Origin: Methanocaldococcus villosus KIN24-T80
Lineage (GTDB): Archaea; AGJL01; Methanococci; Methanococcales; Methanocaldococcaceae
Direction: 5' to 3'
DNA length: 64,000 nucleotides
NCBI RefSeq assembly: GCF_000371805.1
Contig: NZ_AQUK01000001.1
Span: 694,268 to 758,267, forward strand
Part shown: piece by piece, positions 1 to 9,757 of the stretch
Layout: each line of letters begins with the position of its first letter
Numbering within the stretch: position 1 is the stretch's first letter
Program-made: the position numbers and the translations under genes
Notes under the pieces: model-generated
Seen by the model: only the letters and a program-made list of their open reading frames with translations
The model's database searches: none
What the model was told of the DNA's origin: nothing

Positions 1-1193
1 CCTTCTAAATAGAAAGGATCATCCCCTACTTCCACCCAATAACTTAAATCTAAAGTTTCAGCTAAGTTTTCAGCACATTTTAATGTCTCTTCTCTAATTT
101 TTTCAACATCTTCTGGTTTTCCTATCCAAACACATTCAACTCTTAGGAATTCATTAACTCTATCTAAACCTCTAGCCCCTCCTCCTTCCCATCTGTATGT
201 CCACCCACTTCTATCAAATAATTTTATTGGATTATCCACATCTATTATCTCTCCTTCAAACAGCTGATAAAAAGGCTCACACTGTGCAGGGGCTAACACA
301 TAAGAAGGATCTCTTAACAATTTTTTTAATTTTTCAATAGGAATTTCTTTCTTAACCATCATTTCATTCACAAATTCTTTAAAAAGTTCAGGTTCTCTTT
401 TTGGAGGAGATACATAATACATACCTTCAGGTAGCCCTTCAAGGTATCTCATTTTATACATAATTTCTAGTGGTATTAGCTTAGGAAATAAAGCTTCTAT
501 AAAACCTATTTTCTTTATTCTTTCAACAATCATATTTTCAAAAGCTCTAAAGAGTGAGGCCATAGGTGGTAGATAAATCCATTGCCCTCTACCAGGAAAT
601 TTCTTTATCCATCCTTTCTGTTCAGCTAATTCTGTAGGTTCAATAAAACTAATTTTTCTCTTAGATTTATACTTCCTTATAACAGTCCCTGGAGGAATTT
701 TACATACAGTTTTTGTTAAATCTTCTTCGTCATTTTTTAAAACTAACTTTATTGCCCTATCAACTATATTCCTTTTTAAATCACTCTCACTAAGATTCTC
801 AAATATCAAAATTACTTTATCATTAATATAATTAACTTTACATTCTGGAATTTTTATATCTTTCCTTCCTCCCTCAACCTCAACTACATATTTATCAATC
901 TCAACTTTTCTAGCTCCTATTTTAAATTCTTTACCTAATCTTTGAGCTAACTGTTTTTTTAGCCTTATTATGGCATCATGTGCTCTACTGTACCTACCAG
1001 AAATGATTCTTAGCTTTAAAATATTCCCCTCAATGTTATAATCTACTATCTTTGAAGCTTCATGTTCTTTTCCTTTTGGAACTCCTTTTAAAAATATCTT
1101 ATCAGCATCTTTAATGACATCAATAACTGCCTTTTTAGCATCATCATTTAAATCTTTACTAAACACTATCTTCCCTTCTAAATCAAATTTCAC
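1..1193 (-). CDS. serS: Seryl-tRNA synthetase, methanogen type (type 2), 3' end beyond window
   Basis: Charges tRNA-Ser with serine in the cytosol. The translated minus strand starts [15 protein letters not shown] and carries the class II synthetase motifs of the rare methanogenic SerRS, including the segment [10 protein letters not shown] and the later LRVECVW. In this family a Cys-Glu-Cys set holds a catalytic zinc. About 398 codons are visible and the C-terminus lies left of base 1. The start is GTG at 1193, overlapping the stop of the upstream DUF354 gene by four bases, so translation is probably coupled. The tRNA-Ser(GCU) it would charge is at 17952. Family assignment is firm; the missing end cannot be judged. 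Confidence 0.93.
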   Translation of the reverse strand, partial: MKFDLEGKIVFSKDLNDDAKKAVIDVIKDADKIFLKGVPKGKEHEASKIVDYNIEGNILKLRIISGRYSRAHDAIIRLKKQLAQRLGKEFKIGARKVEIDKYVVEVEGGRKDIKIPECKVNYINDKVILIFENLSESDLKRNIVDRAIKLVLKNDEEDLTKTVCKIPPGTVIRKYKSKRKISFIEPTELAEQKGWIKKFPGRGQWIYLPPMASLFRAFENMIVERIKKIGFIEALFPKLIPLEIMYKMRYLEGLPEGMYYVSPPKREPELFKEFVNEMMVKKEIPIEKLKKLLRDPSYVLAPAQCEPFYQLFEGEIIDVDNPIKLFDRSGWTYRWEGGGARGLDRVNEFLRVECVWIGKPEDVEKIREETLKCAENLAETLDLSYWVEVGDDPFYLE

Positions 1194-2191
1194 TCTATCA
1201 CCTTACAAATTTCTTTAAATATCATTTCAGTAGGATCTTCCAATTTTAAAACCTTCTTTCTCTTATCTAAATTATTTTCTAAGTAATCTATAATTTCGCT
1301 TATATCAAATGTATGAATCATCCTACCTTTCTCTATTAGATATTTATCAACTCCTAAAAGTTCTTTTGGATAACAAGAAACTGTTGTTATGCCAATAATA
1401 GCACTCTCCCTATTCATTGTCCCTCCAGCCCCTATCATGGCATTAGAGTGATAAAGAAGAGATATGTTATCTAAAGTTTTTGGAACTATGGTGTTAAGCT
1501 TCTTATATAAAATTTCCTGCTTTTTTGTTCTTGGAAATGCTATTATATAACAATCAAATCTCTTTTTAATCTCTTTAATAATCTCTGGTAAAATGTCTTT
1601 CTCATTACAATAAGATGAATTTGGACATGGTCTCATAATAATTATGGGCTTATCATTTGAAATGTTTAATCTTTTTAAGATATTATGGTCAATATTTTTC
1701 AATCTTGCATTAACATTTGCCATTTCACACACTCCATCAAACTCCAAAAATTCTCTACCACCGTACTTTTCTAACAGCCACTTATTTGTAGGAATAGGTT
1801 TTATTATTTTATCCACTAAAGGCAATGTTAATCTATTCTGAGCTTCAGCATATTCATTATCAACGACAAAAATTGTTTTTATATTTAAACCAAAAGCTAC
1901 TCTTGGCAATTCAACAGAGTGTTTTGCTACAGCTACTTTTGGATTAATTTTTGATATGATCTTAGATAACTTCTTAACCCTATTTGCATATTGAATAAGT
2001 TTATCTTTTATATCCTTTCCATGTTTTCCTACACAGATAGCAGGGATATTATAAAGGTTTATTAACTCTTTTAAATGTTTTGACATTCTATAAGTTATAA
2101 AATAATCTATTCCTTCTCTTTCAAGCTTTCTTATAAGTTGTATAAAAAAATGCACATGTGGGGCATTTGTTAGATCAATCCACACACTCAT
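1190..2191 (-). CDS. DUF354 family protein, glycosyltransferase-B-like fold
   Basis: A 333-residue protein of the archaeal DUF354 family, beginning [16 protein letters not shown], the family's hallmark N-terminus. The family resembles UDP-GlcNAc 2-epimerase and GT-B glycosyltransferases, with two Rossmann-like halves. The second half has a glycine-rich loop ([11 protein letters not shown], about residues 255-265) of the kind that binds a nucleotide-sugar phosphate. No enzymatic role is established to my knowledge. ATG at 2191 overlaps the moeA stop (ATGA) and the GTG of serS overlaps this stop, so the three are probably one transcript. It may act in surface glycan or glycolipid synthesis, which is inference from fold only. 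Confidence 0.8.
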   Translation of the reverse strand: MSVWIDLTNAPHVHFFIQLIRKLEREGIDYFITYRMSKHLKELINLYNIPAICVGKHGKDIKDKLIQYANRVKKLSKIISKINPKVAVAKHSVELPRVAFGLNIKTIFVVDNEYAEAQNRLTLPLVDKIIKPIPTNKWLLEKYGGREFLEFDGVCEMANVNARLKNIDHNILKRLNISNDKPIIIMRPCPNSSYCNEKDILPEIIKEIKKRFDCYIIAFPRTKKQEILYKKLNTIVPKTLDNISLLYHSNAMIGAGGTMNRESAIIGITTVSCYPKELLGVDKYLIEKGRMIHTFDISEIIDYLENNLDKRKKVLKLEDPTEMIFKEICKVIE

Positions 2192-3354
2192 AAAATAAAC
2201 ACCTCTACCATCTCTCCTTTTTCATATCCTTCAACATTTTCAGGAATTAATATGTAGCCATCACACTTAACTAGTGATGTTATCACTCCACTACCACTAA
2301 TCCTTATAGGTTCTACTCCACTATCAATCTTTACTCTTACAAAATCCACCCTACCAAGCTCACTAGCTAAACTTCTTTTTAATGGAAGGACTACACTTTT
2401 TCTTTTTAAAAAATACCTATATATAAATAGTTCAAACTGTACTGCTGAAGCTACAGGATAGCCAGATAGGAGGAATATTAATTTGTTATTAACCTCTCCA
2501 AGACCAAAAGGTTTTCCTGGGCGAATATTTACACCGTGTAGGATAATATTTCCCAATTCTTTAATAGCCTTAACTGTTAAATCTCTATCCCCTACTGAAG
2601 TCCCTCCAGTAGTGATAATGAAATCATTCTCTTTTAAAGCTTTTTTTATCATCTCTTTTAACATATCTTTATCATCTCTTACTATTCCATATATTTTTCC
2701 ATCAAATCCAAGATCTTTTATTAAAGCATATAGCATATAACTGTTAGAATTAACAATTTTTTTTGTTCTTTTTAATTTCTCCAAGTTAGCATTTTCCAAA
2801 TCTTCTAACTCATCTCCTGTAGCTATAATCCCAAATTTTAAATCATAAATTGCTATCTCCTTTATAGCTAAAGATGCTAATAAATTTATATGGTAAGGAG
2901 TTATTTTTTCATGTTTATTTATAATAACATCTCCTTTTTTTACATCTTCACCAATTTTAGCTACATTTTCATTAGGATGGACAGTTTTATAAATTTCTAA
3001 TAATCCATTTTCTTCTCTACAAAACTCTTTCATAATAACAGCATTTGTATTATCTGGAATGGGATCTCCAGTGAATACCTTTTTAGCTTTCCCATGTTCA
3101 ACATCATTAGAAAGTTCTAAAATAATTGGATTTGTATATGAAGCTCCATATGTGTCTTCAGCTATAACAGCATACCCATCCATAGCAGCTTTGTTAAAAT
3201 ATGGTAAGTTTTCATTAGCTATAATCTCCTCAGCAGATACTTTATTTATTGCATCTATTAATGGAACTATTTTTATTTTATTTTTTACATAGCTATCTAT
3301 TTTACTAAAAACTTTTTTTTCAGCTTCTTTAAATGAGGTTAGTTTTTTTATCAT
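2188..3354 (-). CDS. moeA: Molybdopterin molybdenumtransferase MoeA
   Basis: Inserts molybdate (or tungstate, likely in this hyperthermophile) into adenylylated molybdopterin, the last step of cofactor synthesis for enzymes such as formylmethanofuran dehydrogenase. The 388 residues show the MoeA signatures: the N-terminal AAMDGYAV segment, the MoaB-like domain with TGDEL (about 178-182) and TTGGTSVGDRD (about 253-263), and the GVNIRPGKPFGLG stretch with LSGYPVASAVQFE. A C-terminal beta domain follows. Start ATG at 3354 has a GGTGAT site. First gene of the moeA-DUF354-serS run. Methanocaldococci usually have two moeA paralogues and I cannot say which this is. Confidence 0.93.
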   Translation of the reverse strand: MIKKLTSFKEAEKKVFSKIDSYVKNKIKIVPLIDAINKVSAEEIIANENLPYFNKAAMDGYAVIAEDTYGASYTNPIILELSNDVEHGKAKKVFTGDPIPDNTNAVIMKEFCREENGLLEIYKTVHPNENVAKIGEDVKKGDVIINKHEKITPYHINLLASLAIKEIAIYDLKFGIIATGDELEDLENANLEKLKRTKKIVNSNSYMLYALIKDLGFDGKIYGIVRDDKDMLKEMIKKALKENDFIITTGGTSVGDRDLTVKAIKELGNIILHGVNIRPGKPFGLGEVNNKLIFLLSGYPVASAVQFELFIYRYFLKRKSVVLPLKRSLASELGRVDFVRVKIDSGVEPIRISGSGVITSLVKCDGYILIPENVEGYEKGEMVEVFIL

Positions 3355-3514
3355 ATAATCACCTCATTATATTATTTCCATTGTTGTGAATGATAAAATT
3401 AGGATATTTCATTTTTTTAATTATAAATTGTTTTATATTAGCTTCTCCAAAAATACTGTATGAAAAAACTAACAATAAAAGATTTATATATTTTATTATT
3501 TTTGAGGTGAGTTT

Positions 3515-5803
3515 ATGATAAATTCTAAAGAACTGAAAGATTTTGTTAGTTCTGTTTTTATTATAAAAAAAGATGGGAAAAGAGAGAGATTTGATATAAA
3601 TAAATTAGCTAGATCCTTAATAAATTCTGGTGTTAATTACAAGGATATAGATTTTATTGTTAATGAGATACAAAAGAAAGTATACAATGGAATGACTACT
3701 GATGAGTTAAAAGAGAATATCTATAAAATTTTAAAGAAGATAGATAGAGATGTTGCTGAAAATTATTATAGAGGAATTATATTAAGGGTTAGAACATCTA
3801 ACAACCAATTTGAACCATTTGATAAAGAAAAAATTGTTAAAGCCCTTGTTAGAGAAGCTAATGCTGATATAAATATAGCTAAGAAAATAGCTGATGATGT
3901 AGAAAGAGAACTGAAGAAGATGAATGTTAGATACTTAACAGCCCCTCTAATTAGAGAAATTGTCAATTATAAGCTGATAGAATATGGGTTAGAAGAGTTA
4001 AGACATAATCACACAAGAGTAGGAATTCCAGTTTATGATATAACAAGATTAATTAAGTGTGGAAATAGGGAAAATGCTAATCTCTTACATAACCCAGAAA
4101 GTATTCATAAGTGGGTTGCTGATGAAGCTATGAAACAATATGCTCTACTAAAGCTATTCCCAAAACATATAGCTGATGCTCATTTAAAAGGAGATATTCA
4201 TTTACATGACTTAGAATATGCAGCCACTAGACCTGTATGTCTTCAACATGACCTAAGGCCATTCTTTAAATATGGGTTGAAAGTTGATGGAACAGGGTTA
4301 CATACAAGTGTGTCTAAGCCCGCAAAACATCCAGAAGTTGCTATTCAACATGCTGCTAAAGTCCTAATGGCAGCACAAACCAACATGGCTGGAGGACAGA
4401 GTATAGATGAGTTCAATATTTGGCTTGCTCCATATGTTAGAGGTTTGACTTATGAAAAAATAAAACAACTAATGCAGATGTTTATTTATGAGTTAAACCA
4501 AATGTATGTAGCAAGGGGAGGACAAGTTATTTTCTCTTCAATAAATTTAGAATTAGAGGTTCCAGATTTCCTAAAAGATAAACCAGCTATAAAAGGAGGA
4601 GAAGTTGTTGGAACATATGAAGAGTATGAAGAAGAGGCAAGGATGATATTAGAGGCATTGTTAGATGTTATGTTAGAAGGAGATGCCCTAGGAAAACCAT
4701 TCTTATTCCCAAACTTTATTGTAAAATTAAGAGAAAATGCATTTAAAAATGAAAATTATGGATTATTAATTAAAATTCATCAATTATCTGCTAAATTTGG
4801 AATTCCATATTTTATTAACATGTTCCCAGAATGGCAAAAAATAAACACTAATGCAATGGGTTGTAGAACAAGGTTATCAGCAGATTGGACAGGAGATGCA
4901 GAGAAGGATACACTAAGAACTGGTAATATGCAGTGGTACTCTATAAACTTGCCAAGGATTGCATATGAAGCAAAAGGTGATGATGATAAACTCTTTGAAA
5001 TACTAAATGATAAATTAGAGCTAGTAAAAGAAGCCTTGTTAATAAAACACAAAATTACCTTAGAAAGGTTATATAAAGATAAAATCCTTCCATTCTTAAC
5101 ACAAAAGTTTGATGGGGAAGATTACTATAGATATGAACATACCACCAAATCCATAGGATTTGTTGGGCTGAATGAGATGGTTAAGTATCACTTGGGAGAA
5201 GAGCTACATGAGAAAGAAGCTTTAAAGTTTGGAGTAAAAGTGATTGAATATATAAGAGAATATACCAATAAATTAAAAGATGAAACAGGCTTAAGATGGT
5301 CAGTAACACAAACTCCAGCAGAATCAACTGCAGGTAGATTTGCCAGGTTAGATTATAAATACTATAAAGAGGAAACACTTTCAGTTGTTAGAGGAGATTT
5401 AAATGATATAAATAGTTTATATTATACAAACTCTTCACATGTCAGAGTAGATGCTCCAATAACTTTATCAGAAAAAATATTAGTTGAGGAAAAATTCCAC
5501 CCTCTATGTAATGGAGGGCATATATTACATGTTTGGAATATTGAGAGGAGAGCTGACCCAGATGTTTTATTAGATCTAACCAAAAAAATATCTAAGAGAG
5601 ATATAGGATTTTGGACATATACAAAAAATCTAACAATATGTGAAAATTGTAGAAAGGGTTATGGTGGATTGTTAGATAAATGCCCTAACTGTGGTTCTGA
5701 GAGTTTAGCTAAGTATAGTAGAATTACAGGATATTTACAAAATATAAACAATTGGAATCCTGCTAAGAAACAAGAGTTGAAGGATAGAAAATGGTGGATT
5801 TAA
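3515..5803 (+). CDS. nrdD: Anaerobic ribonucleoside-triphosphate reductase (class III), intein-free
   Basis: Reduces ribonucleotides to deoxyribonucleotides with a glycyl radical. The 762 residues contain an N-terminal ATP-cone (about 15-95, VIKKDGKRERF-type), a second cone-like segment (about 100-175), the barrel with HLHDLEYA, and a C-terminal zinc ribbon (CENC and CPNC, about 707-730). The radical glycine is in RITGY, Gly739. The M. jannaschii orthologue is known to be split by inteins; this copy is not. The ribosome binding site GAGGTGAG is at 3504-3511. No activating enzyme NrdG is adjacent. TATA-like TTTATATAT lies just upstream of the start. Confidence 0.95.
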   Translation: MINSKELKDFVSSVFIIKKDGKRERFDINKLARSLINSGVNYKDIDFIVNEIQKKVYNGMTTDELKENIYKILKKIDRDVAENYYRGIILRVRTSNNQFEPFDKEKIVKALVREANADINIAKKIADDVERELKKMNVRYLTAPLIREIVNYKLIEYGLEELRHNHTRVGIPVYDITRLIKCGNRENANLLHNPESIHKWVADEAMKQYALLKLFPKHIADAHLKGDIHLHDLEYAATRPVCLQHDLRPFFKYGLKVDGTGLHTSVSKPAKHPEVAIQHAAKVLMAAQTNMAGGQSIDEFNIWLAPYVRGLTYEKIKQLMQMFIYELNQMYVARGGQVIFSSINLELEVPDFLKDKPAIKGGEVVGTYEEYEEEARMILEALLDVMLEGDALGKPFLFPNFIVKLRENAFKNENYGLLIKIHQLSAKFGIPYFINMFPEWQKINTNAMGCRTRLSADWTGDAEKDTLRTGNMQWYSINLPRIAYEAKGDDDKLFEILNDKLELVKEALLIKHKITLERLYKDKILPFLTQKFDGEDYYRYEHTTKSIGFVGLNEMVKYHLGEELHEKEALKFGVKVIEYIREYTNKLKDETGLRWSVTQTPAESTAGRFARLDYKYYKEETLSVVRGDLNDINSLYYTNSSHVRVDAPITLSEKILVEEKFHPLCNGGHILHVWNIERRADPDVLLDLTKKISKRDIGFWTYTKNLTICENCRKGYGGLLDKCPNCGSESLAKYSRITGYLQNINNWNPAKKQELKDRKWWI

Positions 5804-5806
5804 ATA

Positions 5807-6475
5807 TTAGACAAGAGATTTAATTTTATTAACCACTTTCTCTATAGCTTTATCTAAAAGTTTTTTTCCTAAGTTTTCATCTATAATAACACCATTTTTT
5901 TCAACTTTTTTAGCTTCTTCATCTATATCTTTATTCATCTTCCTAGCCTCTTCTAACCCCACCATTCCCACTTCAGGATATTTATTAAATTTATTATGTT
6001 CCTCTATACTACCTTCAACTATACCTATAACATAACCAATAGACACCTCTTCTGTAGCAGCATGTGTAAAAAAGAAGTCTATTTTCCATATCTTCACTTT
6101 TAATTCCTTTTCAAGATCTTTTATATAATCATTAATTATAACATTTCCTCCATGACAATTAACTATTATAAACTCCTCAATACCTATCTTTTTACCCCAA
6201 TTTATAATAAATTTTAAGTAATTGACAACATCTTCTGGTTTATTATGAATTCCATGTTTAACATAGCTAAACTCTGTTGATGGAATAACTACTCCTAAGA
6301 ACTTAGCTCCAGTCAAAATAGAGGCTTTTAAAGCAATATATGATGCTATTTTAATATCTGTATCTATTGGTAGAACAGCTCCATGGTTTTCTAAGAATGA
6401 ACCCATAGCTAAGATTCCTACTTTATGTACTCTTTCATTTAATACTTTACCAGAATTTAATCTGAGTTTTTGCAT
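5807..6475 (-). CDS. arfB: FAPy nucleotide deformylase ArfB (creatininase family)
   Basis: Removes formate from the formylamino-pyrimidine nucleotide made by GTP cyclohydrolase III, the second archaeal step toward riboflavin and the F420 chromophore Fo. The 222 residues are of the creatininase fold: [14 protein letters not shown] (about 28-41) and the VNCHGGN loop (about 107-113) supply the Fe/Zn ligands. ArfA, the preceding enzyme, is at 18123 in the same window. The 5' end overlaps the nop10 3' end by 19 bases, and ATG at 6475 has only a weak site (AGGT). It closes an aIF2-alpha, nop10, arfB operon. It ends four bases from nrdD, converging with it. Confidence 0.9.
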   Translation of the reverse strand: MQKLRLNSGKVLNERVHKVGILAMGSFLENHGAVLPIDTDIKIASYIALKASILTGAKFLGVVIPSTEFSYVKHGIHNKPEDVVNYLKFIINWGKKIGIEEFIIVNCHGGNVIINDYIKDLEKELKVKIWKIDFFFTHAATEEVSIGYVIGIVEGSIEEHNKFNKYPEVGMVGLEEARKMNKDIDEEAKKVEKNGVIIDENLGKKLLDKAIEKVVNKIKSLV

Positions 6476-6627
6476 TTTAAAGACCTTTTTAACATTCTTC
6501 TATATTTTCCCCATTTATCTTCTAAAGAAAATTTTGGAGGTTTTGGGACAAATGTTTTCTCTCCACAATAAATACATATATCCTTTAAAGTGTATTTTCC
6601 ACATTTTGGGCATTTTCTAATCTTCAT
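6457..6627 (-). CDS. nop10: H/ACA RNP protein Nop10, 56 aa
   Basis: Small zinc-ribbon component of H/ACA ribonucleoproteins, which guide pseudouridylation with Cbf5, Gar1 and L7Ae. The 56-residue reading begins [16 protein letters not shown] and has two CxxC pairs (KCPKC and ICIYC), followed by the linker [19 protein letters not shown] that in known structures binds Cbf5 and RNA. ATG at 6627 overlaps the aIF2-alpha stop by four bases. The aIF2-alpha-nop10 pairing is common in archaeal genomes. It was found by reading the gap between the two longer genes; length and motifs fit the family exactly. Confidence 0.93.
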   Translation of the reverse strand: MKIRKCPKCGKYTLKDICIYCGEKTFVPKPPKFSLEDKWGKYRRMLKRSLKCKNSD

Positions 6628-7412
6628 GATTTCACTCTATAATATTTCCCTTCACCTTTAAGCTTTTTAATGGCCTTTATTGCACTTTCACAGACGTTTT
6701 TAAATACTTCCTCTCCACTTTTATAGTCTGGAGCAATAACTTCCACTCTATATTTAGGAGCTCCAACATAAGTTATCTTAACCTCAACATCCTCATATGG
6801 ATTTGCTTTTAAAGCTTCTTTTAAAGCTTTCTTTATTCTATCTATTCCATCAGGCTCAAAGCAAGTCATTTCTATAATTCCTTCAACTTCGACATTTGTA
6901 AGCTCTATACTCTCTTTAGCCACTTCATATAAAACATTCTTCCAATCCTCACTAATATCCAACCCTTCTAATGCTTCTTTACCTTCTATAACAAGTGTTT
7001 CAAATGCATTATATAGCTCACCAAATTCATCTTCAAGTAAATATCCCACTTCATCCCAAGCTTCTTCTAAACTTTTTCCTAATTTTTCAGCAGCTCTTTC
7101 TAACATTTTAGATGCTCTTTGGAACCTTTTCCATTCTTGTATTTTTTCTCTTCTCTGCTGTTCACTAATTCTTTTTAATGATAAATCAATATGCCCTTTC
7201 TTCTCATCAACTCTCAAAACCTTAGCAACAACTCTCTGTCCAGGTTTAACATGATCTCTAATATTTTTTACCCATCCAGAAGTTACTTCTGATATGTGAA
7301 TCATTCCCTCTTTTCCAGGATATTCTAAAAGCTCTACAAAGGCACCATAAGGCTTAACTTCTTTAACAACCCCTATAACTATATCCCCTTCTTCTGGGAA
7401 TTCTTTTCTCAT
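6624..7412 (-). CDS. eif2a: Translation initiation factor aIF2 subunit alpha
   Basis: Alpha subunit of the heterotrimer that brings Met-tRNAi to the small ribosomal subunit. Domain order is standard: an S1/OB domain (EEGDIVIGVVKEVKPYGAFVELLEYPGKEG in two parts, with MIHISEV), a helical middle domain, and a C-terminal alpha-beta domain that binds the gamma subunit. The chosen ATG at 7412 (MRKEFPEEGD) has GGTGAT six bases ahead and gives 262 residues; an in-frame TTG twelve bases upstream would absorb that site. First gene of the operon with nop10 and arfB. Confidence 0.94.
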   Translation of the reverse strand: MRKEFPEEGDIVIGVVKEVKPYGAFVELLEYPGKEGMIHISEVTSGWVKNIRDHVKPGQRVVAKVLRVDEKKGHIDLSLKRISEQQRREKIQEWKRFQRASKMLERAAEKLGKSLEEAWDEVGYLLEDEFGELYNAFETLVIEGKEALEGLDISEDWKNVLYEVAKESIELTNVEVEGIIEMTCFEPDGIDRIKKALKEALKANPYEDVEVKITYVGAPKYRVEVIAPDYKSGEEVFKNVCESAIKAIKKLKGEGKYYRVKS

Positions 7413-7463
7413 GTTTATCACCAATAAATGTTTTATATAATTATTATTAAATTATTATTATAT

Positions 7464-7527
7464 ACTCCCTGATGATGACAAGGTGAGCTTCTGATATATG
7501 ATGAGAGGATGGCTGTCTGAAGGGAAT
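7464..7527 (+). ncRNA. C/D box sRNA (2'-O-methylation guide)
   Basis: The short gap between two minus-strand genes holds a full archaeal C/D box layout on the plus strand. The C box ATGATGA is at 7472-7478, D' box CTGA at 7491-7494, C' box ATGATGA at 7498-7504 and D box CTGA at 7517-7520. Both guide spacers (7479-7490 and 7505-7516) are exactly 12 bases and the D'-C' gap is 3 bases, the tight spacing typical of L7Ae/Nop5/fibrillarin particles. Flanking TCCCT (7466-7470) and AGGGA (7521-7525) pair as a terminal stem. The 3' end abuts the 3' end of hpt. Targets are not identified here. Confidence 0.9.
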
Positions 7528-8078
7528 TAATAAATAATTAATTTTCCATCCACAACATCTACTTTAACCAAAGTCTTTATTTTATATCCTGTTTTTTTCT
7601 CTACTATTTCTTTTCCATTACCTCTCTCTATAACACATATTATATCCTTTATCTCTGCCCCAGCCTTTTCTAATGCAGAGATTATTGCCATCATAGTTCC
7701 TCCTGTAGATATCACATCATCAACAATCACTACTTTATCCCCTTTATTTATTCCATTTAAATATAATTGCCCCTTGCTATATCCTGTCTTTTGAAAGACA
7801 GGAATTTCATTTGGTAAATTATATTGTCTTTTCCTCATAATAACAAATGGTATATCTGTATATATAGATAATATTGTTGCCAAGTGTATACCCATAGCTT
7901 CAGCAGTAACTATTTTATCCACTTCATCAAAATTCCCAACCTTTAATATTCTCACAGCCACTTCTCTTAATAGCTCAGGTTTAACTACAGGCACACCGTC
8001 AGTTATTGGATGAATAAAATAGTCATAATTACCTCTTTTAACTATAGGGCAAGATTTTAAAGTTTCTTCCAATAACAA
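7527..8078 (-). CDS. hpt: Hypoxanthine/adenine phosphoribosyltransferase
   Basis: Purine salvage: transfers phosphoribose from PRPP to hypoxanthine or related bases. The 183 residues carry the type I PRTase PRPP loop [14 protein letters not shown] (about 116-129) and the flexible region with EAMGIHLAT (about 60-68), matching the archaeal Hpt group. The start is TTG at 8078 with a clear GAGGTGA site. It follows the OB-fold gene with a nine-base gap, the same pairing as MJ1654-MJ1655 from memory. Base specificity (hypoxanthine versus guanine or adenine) cannot be told from the sequence alone. Confidence 0.9.
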   Translation of the reverse strand: MLLEETLKSCPIVKRGNYDYFIHPITDGVPVVKPELLREVAVRILKVGNFDEVDKIVTAEAMGIHLATILSIYTDIPFVIMRKRQYNLPNEIPVFQKTGYSKGQLYLNGINKGDKVVIVDDVISTGGTMMAIISALEKAGAEIKDIICVIERGNGKEIVEKKTGYKIKTLVKVDVVDGKLIIY

Positions 8079-8087
8079 CTTTTCACC

Positions 8088-8603
8088 TCATAGAGTCTTA
8101 TAAACTCTTGGCCTAGGTTCAAATATTTCTCCAATTTCAATAAGTTCATTTATAATTTCTTCTAACTCTTCTTCAGATATTGGTAGCATATCTTTAAGTT
8201 CATCAAATTTCACACTTTCTAACTTATTTATAATTTCAATAATTTTTCTTTTTAACTCCTCTTTATCTTCAATAAATGGTTCAGCAAACTCTATATACTT
8301 TCTTGTTAATTCAATCTCTAATTTTCTCAAATTTAACCATTTTTCATCTCTTCTCTTTATAATTTCAGCTTCTATAAATTTATTTCTTGGATAACCTATA
8401 ACATCAATAATATCTCCCTCTTTAACACCTTCCAAATTTCCTTTTATTAATACACCTTCTAAATAACATTCTCCTTCTCCTACTATATCAACTCTACCCA
8501 TAACCCTTATCTTTTTCAGCTTTCTATTATTTAATATTAAGCAGTTATCAACAACCTCATTATTTAAAAACTCCTCAGGATATATTTTATAAGCCACATC
8601 CAT
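8088..8603 (-). CDS. OB-fold plus winged-helix protein, RPA-associated type
   Basis: A 171-residue archaeal protein. The first half (about 25-85, IRVMGRVDIVGEGECYLEGV to IDVIGYPRNKF) has the strand pattern of an OB fold. The second half is helical and acidic, ending in a winged-helix-like segment (ISEEELEEIINELIEIGEIFEP). It resembles the archaeal RPA-associated/RPA32-like group, so single-stranded DNA binding is a reasonable guess but not shown. ATG at 8603 has GGTGA. Only 26 bases separate it from the divergent aspC start, so the two promoters must sit inside or across each other's 5' ends. Confidence 0.7.
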   Translation of the reverse strand: MDVAYKIYPEEFLNNEVVDNCLILNNRKLKKIRVMGRVDIVGEGECYLEGVLIKGNLEGVKEGDIIDVIGYPRNKFIEAEIIKRRDEKWLNLRKLEIELTRKYIEFAEPFIEDKEELKRKIIEIINKLESVKFDELKDMLPISEEELEEIINELIEIGEIFEPRPRVYKTL

Positions 8604-8629
8604 AATTTCACCATAAGGGTGATATAATA

Positions 8630-9748
8630 ATGATAGCTAAAAGATGTTTAAATATTAAACCCTCACCTATAAGAGAAGTATTTAATTTAGCTAACTCAAA
8701 CAGCATAAACCTTGGTATTGGAGAACCTGACTTTAAAACTCCTGAATATATAATAGAAGCTGCCAAAAGAGCTTTAGATGAGGGGAAAACACATTATTCA
8801 CCAAATAATGGAATTCCTGAGCTTAGAGAAGCAATATCTGAAAAGCTAAAAAAAGATTATAATATTGAAGTAAGTTGTGATAATATAATGATAACTTGTG
8901 GAGCTTCAGAAGGGTTGATGTTAGCCATCTTAAGTTTAGTAGATAGAGGGGATGTAGCTATAGTTAAGGAACACACTTTTGTGTCATACAATTCTTTAAT
9001 TAACTTAGCTGAAGGTCAAGTAAAGGCCATAAGTTTGAATGAAGAGTTTGAATTTGATGTAGAAGAGTTAAAAGAAATGATAGATAAAAGAACAAAGTTA
9101 ATAATATATAATTCTCCTTCAAATCCTACAGGAAAAGTTTATGATAAAGAAACTGTAAAAGCTATATCAGAAATTGCTGAAGATTATAATTTAATAATTA
9201 TCTCTGATGAAGTCTATGATAAAATTGTATATGAGAAAAAACACTATTCTCCATTACAATTTACTGATAGGGCTATATTGGTTAATAGTTTCTCAAAAAC
9301 ATATGCTATGACAGGTTGGAGAGTGGGTTATTTAGCTGTGCCTGAAGAGTTAAATAATGAGTTAAATTTAATAGACAATTTTATTAAAATTCATCAATAT
9401 TCCTTTGCCTGTGCTACAACTTTTGCCCAATATGGGGCTTTAGAAGCTTTAAAAAGAGACGATTTTGTCAATAAAATGGTTAAAGAGTTTAAAAGGAGAA
9501 GAAATTTGATATATAAAGGTTTAAAAGATATTTTTAATGTTTATAAACCAGATGGAACATTCTATATATATCCAGATGTTTCAGAATATGGAGACTCTTT
9601 AGAGGTTGCTAAGAAATTAATTGAAAATAATATCTTATGTGTACCTAGCATAGCTTTTGGAAATTCTAATAAATATATAAGGTTTAGTTTTGCTACAAAG
9701 TATGAAGATATTGAAAAAGCTATTGAGATTATTAAAGAATTGTTTTAG
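8630..9748 (+). CDS. Class I/II aminotransferase (aspartate aminotransferase type, MJ0001-like)
   Basis: PLP-dependent aminotransferase of 372 residues. It has the N-terminal NLGIGEPDFKTP, the cofactor-contacting YNSPSNPTG, the SDEVYDKIVY Asp/Tyr pair, the Schiff-base lysine in NSFSKTYAMTGWRVGY and the substrate carboxylate-binding arginine near the end in KYIRFSFA. The start is ATG at 8630 with GGTGAT. It closely resembles the first annotated gene of M. jannaschii. A TATA-like GATATATTTTATAAG at 8579-8593 inside the divergent gene may be its promoter. Substrate could be aspartate or an aromatic/branched amino acid; the family is broad. Confidence 0.88.
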   Translation: MIAKRCLNIKPSPIREVFNLANSNSINLGIGEPDFKTPEYIIEAAKRALDEGKTHYSPNNGIPELREAISEKLKKDYNIEVSCDNIMITCGASEGLMLAILSLVDRGDVAIVKEHTFVSYNSLINLAEGQVKAISLNEEFEFDVEELKEMIDKRTKLIIYNSPSNPTGKVYDKETVKAISEIAEDYNLIIISDEVYDKIVYEKKHYSPLQFTDRAILVNSFSKTYAMTGWRVGYLAVPEELNNELNLIDNFIKIHQYSFACATTFAQYGALEALKRDDFVNKMVKEFKRRRNLIYKGLKDIFNVYKPDGTFYIYPDVSEYGDSLEVAKKLIENNILCVPSIAFGNSNKYIRFSFATKYEDIEKAIEIIKELF

Positions 9749-9757
9749 AGGAATAAT

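Noticed and set aside
3483-3497. TTTATATATTTTATT as the nrdD TATA box
   Set aside because: It is only about 20-30 bases from the ATG, so the predicted start would fall inside or after the ribosome binding site; an upstream element may be the real one. Not listed as a feature.
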